Below the pieces are notes generated by a model that was not told where the DNA came from, did not search any database, and was given only the letters and a program-made list of their open reading frames with translations. A DNA stretch of 17,513 bases from JANLVJ01 sp031363945 (lineage in GTDB: Bacteria; Bacteroidota; Bacteroidia; Sphingobacteriales; Sphingobacteriaceae): the NCBI GenBank assembly GCA_031363945.1, contig JANLVJ010000027.1, positions 1-17,513 of the forward strand, read 5' to 3'. The position numbers and the translations under genes are program-made. Shown here in pieces: positions 15,545-17,513 of this stretch (its first letter is position 1; every line of letters begins with the position of its first letter).

Positions 15545-15949
15545 ATGATCAAAGAAAAGAAATTCATTAATCTACCGGGTCAGCCTTTCTTTAGGTGCGA
15601 TGAATCATTCTAAAAGAAATTATTCAGTGATATAAGCCAATTTTTACTCACTGAAGGCAAGGACGCCAGTTTATATAATTTCAATCGGAATTGTATAACA
15701 AAATGGAAAAAGGCCTATTTTTCAGAAAGTTCAGGAGCTGCAGAATTTACCACAAAAATTAAATCCAGCAGTTAAACGATAATAATATTAGAAGTACTGT
15801 TACTGCATAAGGAATTAACGCTTTTAAGGCAAGAATTAGTTCATGAGTAATTACGTTCATAAGCGCCTCTAACTATAATAGAGGTAGCTGAATTAGATCT
15901 TCAAATTCCGATACAAAAAAAGCCTTTGCCCCGGCAGTTAAAAAAATGA
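15545..15949 (+). pseudogene. Dead IS3-type transposase orfA, four in-frame stops
   Basis: One uninterrupted reading frame of 135 codons runs from ATG 15545 to TGA 15947-15949 with four internal stops (15611, 15773, 15848 and 15860). The segments read MIKEKKFINLPGQPFFRCDESF, then YNFNRNCITKWKKAYF, LLLHKELTLLRQELVHE, and IIEVAELDLQIPIQKKPLPR. This is the layout of IS3-family orfA: an HTH_Tnp-like head with Trp after a K/R-rich turn, a leucine-zipper coiled coil, and a closing ...AE..L.IPI.KK tail. No orfB is found; a neighbouring gene starts 49 bases later. No inverted repeats or target duplication could be identified. It is an old, inactive insertion, or the orfA-only residue of one. Confidence 0.7.
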
Positions 15950-15998
15950 AAATCCGTTATGCAGGTATTCAAAGTGGATAAATAAGTAGTTTTGATTT

Positions 15999-17513
15999 AT
16001 GACTATCAGTAGAAAAGATTTATTCGGATATGAACCAGATGCAGCGTATTCATTGCCTGTTGCCTATTTTTCTATGGAGTTTGCCATAGATCAGGCTTTA
16101 AAGAATTATAGTGGCGGCCTTGGATTTCTGTCTGGGTCACACCTGCGCAGCGCTTTTGAGTTGAGGCAAAATCTGATCGGTGTTGGTATCTTATGGAAGT
16201 ATGGTTATTACGACCAGGAAAAGAATAGTAACGCGTTGATGAAAACCAGCTTTATCGAAAAGAATTATTCTTTTTTGCAGGATACCGACCTGATGTTCAC
16301 TGTACATATCCACAATGCTCCGGTGCATGTACGCGCCTTTCTCCTCAGACCGGAGGTTTTTGGGTCTGCACCGTTATTTTTGCTAAGTACGGATCTGCCG
16401 GAAAATGATGCTGAATCACGGTCAATAACGCATTGTCTTTATGATGCCAACGAAGCCACGCGCATTGCCCAAAGTATTGTTTTGGGTATTGGAGGGGCTA
16501 TGTTGCTTGATCTGTTACAACTTACTCCTGAAATTTATCATTTGAATGAAGGCCATGGGGTGGCGTTAAATTTTTATTTGTATGCAAAGTATAAAACGCT
16601 TGATGAGGTACGTAAAAAGGTGGTTTTTACCACGCACACGCCTGAAAATGCGGGTAATGAAGAGCATAGTTTTGACCTGCTTGACGAAATGTCTTTCTTT
16701 TATCAACTGAATAAACTGGAGGTCCGATCGCTTTTAGGTATGGAAGGTACTAATTTTAGCTATACACTGGCTGCTTTGAAGCTTGCGCACAAAGCTAACG
16801 GTGTTTCCAAGCTGCATGGCGAGGTGGCCAGAAATATGTGGGACCATCAGCAAGGCGTATGTGAGATCATATCCATTACCAATGCCCAGAATAAAAATTA
16901 CTGGGTAGATGCAGTTATTGATCAGGCCATCACGAATCAGGATGAGCTTGCTTTCCGGACGCGTAAAACAGCTCTTAAAAAACAACTTTTTAAAATAATA
17001 GCAGACCAGTGTGGTAAACTTTTTGATGAAAACAAACTGACAATTGTATGGGCCAGGAGATTTGCAGGCTACAAGCGAGCCGATCTGATCATGCAAGATT
17101 GGGAAAGGTTTTTGAAATTGATCAATAATAACCAATATCCCGTACAGATGATCTGGGCAGGTAAACCCTATCCTGAGGATACTGAAGGAATTGATCTTTT
17201 CAACCAAATCATTACCAAGGTTAAGCCATTGGCCAATTGCGCCGTGCTGACCGGTTATGAACTTGAATTATCGGCTTGTTTAAAAAAAGGTGCCGATCTC
17301 TGGCTGAACAATCCAAGAATGTACCATGAAGCTTCAGGTACCAGCGGAATGACAGCCGCAATGAATGGCGCCGTAAATTTATCAATGCCGGACGGCTGGG
17401 TACCGGAATTTGCGAAGGATGGGGAGAATTGTTTTCTGATCACACCCGCAAATCAAGAAAAGCCAACTGATCAAAAAGACAGCATTGAAAATAGTAACCT
17501 GATGGAAATAATT
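15999..17513 (+). CDS. Alpha-glucan (glycogen/starch) phosphorylase-like GT35 family protein, partial at window end
   Basis: An ATG at 15999 follows an in-frame TGA at 15993, so the start is well set; 505 residues are visible and the frame runs off the window. Features of the alpha-glucan phosphorylase family (GT-B fold, GT35): VAYFSMEFAID (21-31), NYSGGLGFLSGSHL (36-49), YHLNEGHGVALN, FTTHTPENAGNEEH, and WARRFAGYKRADL, with the Arg/Lys that hold phosphate. The conserved EASGTSG segment is followed by M-T-A-A-MNGAVNLS. Known phosphorylases have Lys where Thr452 stands, the residue that forms the pyridoxal-phosphate Schiff base. The reaction in true family members is phosphorolysis of alpha-1,4-glucans to glucose 1-phosphate. 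Given the Lys change, activity of this homologue is uncertain. Cytoplasmic, probably glycogen metabolism. Confidence 0.88.
   Translation, partial: MTISRKDLFGYEPDAAYSLPVAYFSMEFAIDQALKNYSGGLGFLSGSHLRSAFELRQNLIGVGILWKYGYYDQEKNSNALMKTSFIEKNYSFLQDTDLMFTVHIHNAPVHVRAFLLRPEVFGSAPLFLLSTDLPENDAESRSITHCLYDANEATRIAQSIVLGIGGAMLLDLLQLTPEIYHLNEGHGVALNFYLYAKYKTLDEVRKKVVFTTHTPENAGNEEHSFDLLDEMSFFYQLNKLEVRSLLGMEGTNFSYTLAALKLAHKANGVSKLHGEVARNMWDHQQGVCEIISITNAQNKNYWVDAVIDQAITNQDELAFRTRKTALKKQLFKIIADQCGKLFDENKLTIVWARRFAGYKRADLIMQDWERFLKLINNNQYPVQMIWAGKPYPEDTEGIDLFNQIITKVKPLANCAVLTGYELELSACLKKGADLWLNNPRMYHEASGTSGMTAAMNGAVNLSMPDGWVPEFAKDGENCFLITPANQEKPTDQKDSIENSNLMEII

Larger units (their letters stand above)
15388..15998. 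other. Spacer upstream of the KaiC-like and phosphorylase genes
   Basis: This 611-base region separates the divergent KaiC-like and alpha-glucan phosphorylase genes. Apart from the orfA relic and a possible sigma-54 half-site, I see no other gene. The last part before the phosphorylase start (15950-15998) could be the start of an eroded orfB, but is too short to judge. Confidence 0.5.

Noticed and set aside
15545..15949. Recoded or suppressed stop codons in the orfA frame
   Set aside because: All neighbouring genes use the standard code and normal stops; four scattered stops in a transposase relic are best explained by decay.
16734..17207. Antisense open frame of 157 codons on the minus strand
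   Set aside because: Shadow of the phosphorylase gene; the plus-strand frame shows conserved family motifs throughout.
1..17513. CRISPR array, tRNA or rRNA genes, intact insertion sequence ends
   Set aside because: I scanned for evenly spaced repeats, cloverleaf-like segments and paired terminal repeats and saw none that hold up.

Overview
The window looks like chromosomal DNA of a Bacteroidota bacterium, most likely Sphingobacteriaceae (Pedobacter/Mucilaginibacter-like). The reasons are AT-rich spacers without strong Shine-Dalgarno sites, a carboxypeptidase-regulatory-like secreted protein, XRE plus DUF2975 and methionine-rich DUF6799-type genes, and a Bacteroidota-style alpha-glucan phosphorylase. 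The genus assignment is an inference. No RNA gene, CRISPR array or intact mobile element was seen.

Left part (1-5000), small accessory genes, several eroded: the N-terminal part of a possible uracil-DNA-glycosylase-like protein (1-201, -), a C-terminally short carboxypeptidase-regulatory-like secreted protein (223-717, -), a lipoprotein (876-1412, +), an alpha/beta hydrolase followed by a PAS-LuxR regulator (3202-1529, -), a broken lipoprotein gene with repeated SG[NS]DVF units (3922-3321, -), and a DUF2975 membrane protein with its XRE regulator (4912-4238, -) whose N-terminal coding sequence has no usable ATG.

Middle part (5015-9017), all minus strand: a three-gene cassette of a small protein of unknown function, a predicted outer-membrane barrel and a patatin-like lipase (8096-5015). 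It follows a long spacer with a perfect 12-bp hairpin terminator, which lies downstream of a secreted protein that is about 30% methionine (9017-8664).

Right part (9427-15387), a signalling island: a giant CheB-CheR-coiled coil-PAS-PAS-histidine kinase fusion on the plus strand converges on a minus-strand pair, a double-domain KaiC-like ATPase followed by a stand-alone CheB methylesterase. Between them, directly after the kinase stop codon and in the same frame, is the C-terminal half of a response-regulator receiver domain with its phospho-acceptor half missing. No chemoreceptor, CheA, CheW, KaiA or KaiB gene is present, so this is neither a chemotaxis operon nor a cyanobacterial-type clock.

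Far right (15545-17513): a dead IS3-type orfA, one continuous frame with four internal stops and no orfB, lies directly upstream of an alpha-glucan phosphorylase gene that runs off the window. The phosphorylase has threonine where the pyridoxal-phosphate lysine is expected.

The most interesting items are the KaiC/CheB/CheB-CheR-kinase island with its half-lost receiver, the lysine-to-threonine change in the phosphorylase, and the patatin/barrel/small-protein cassette.
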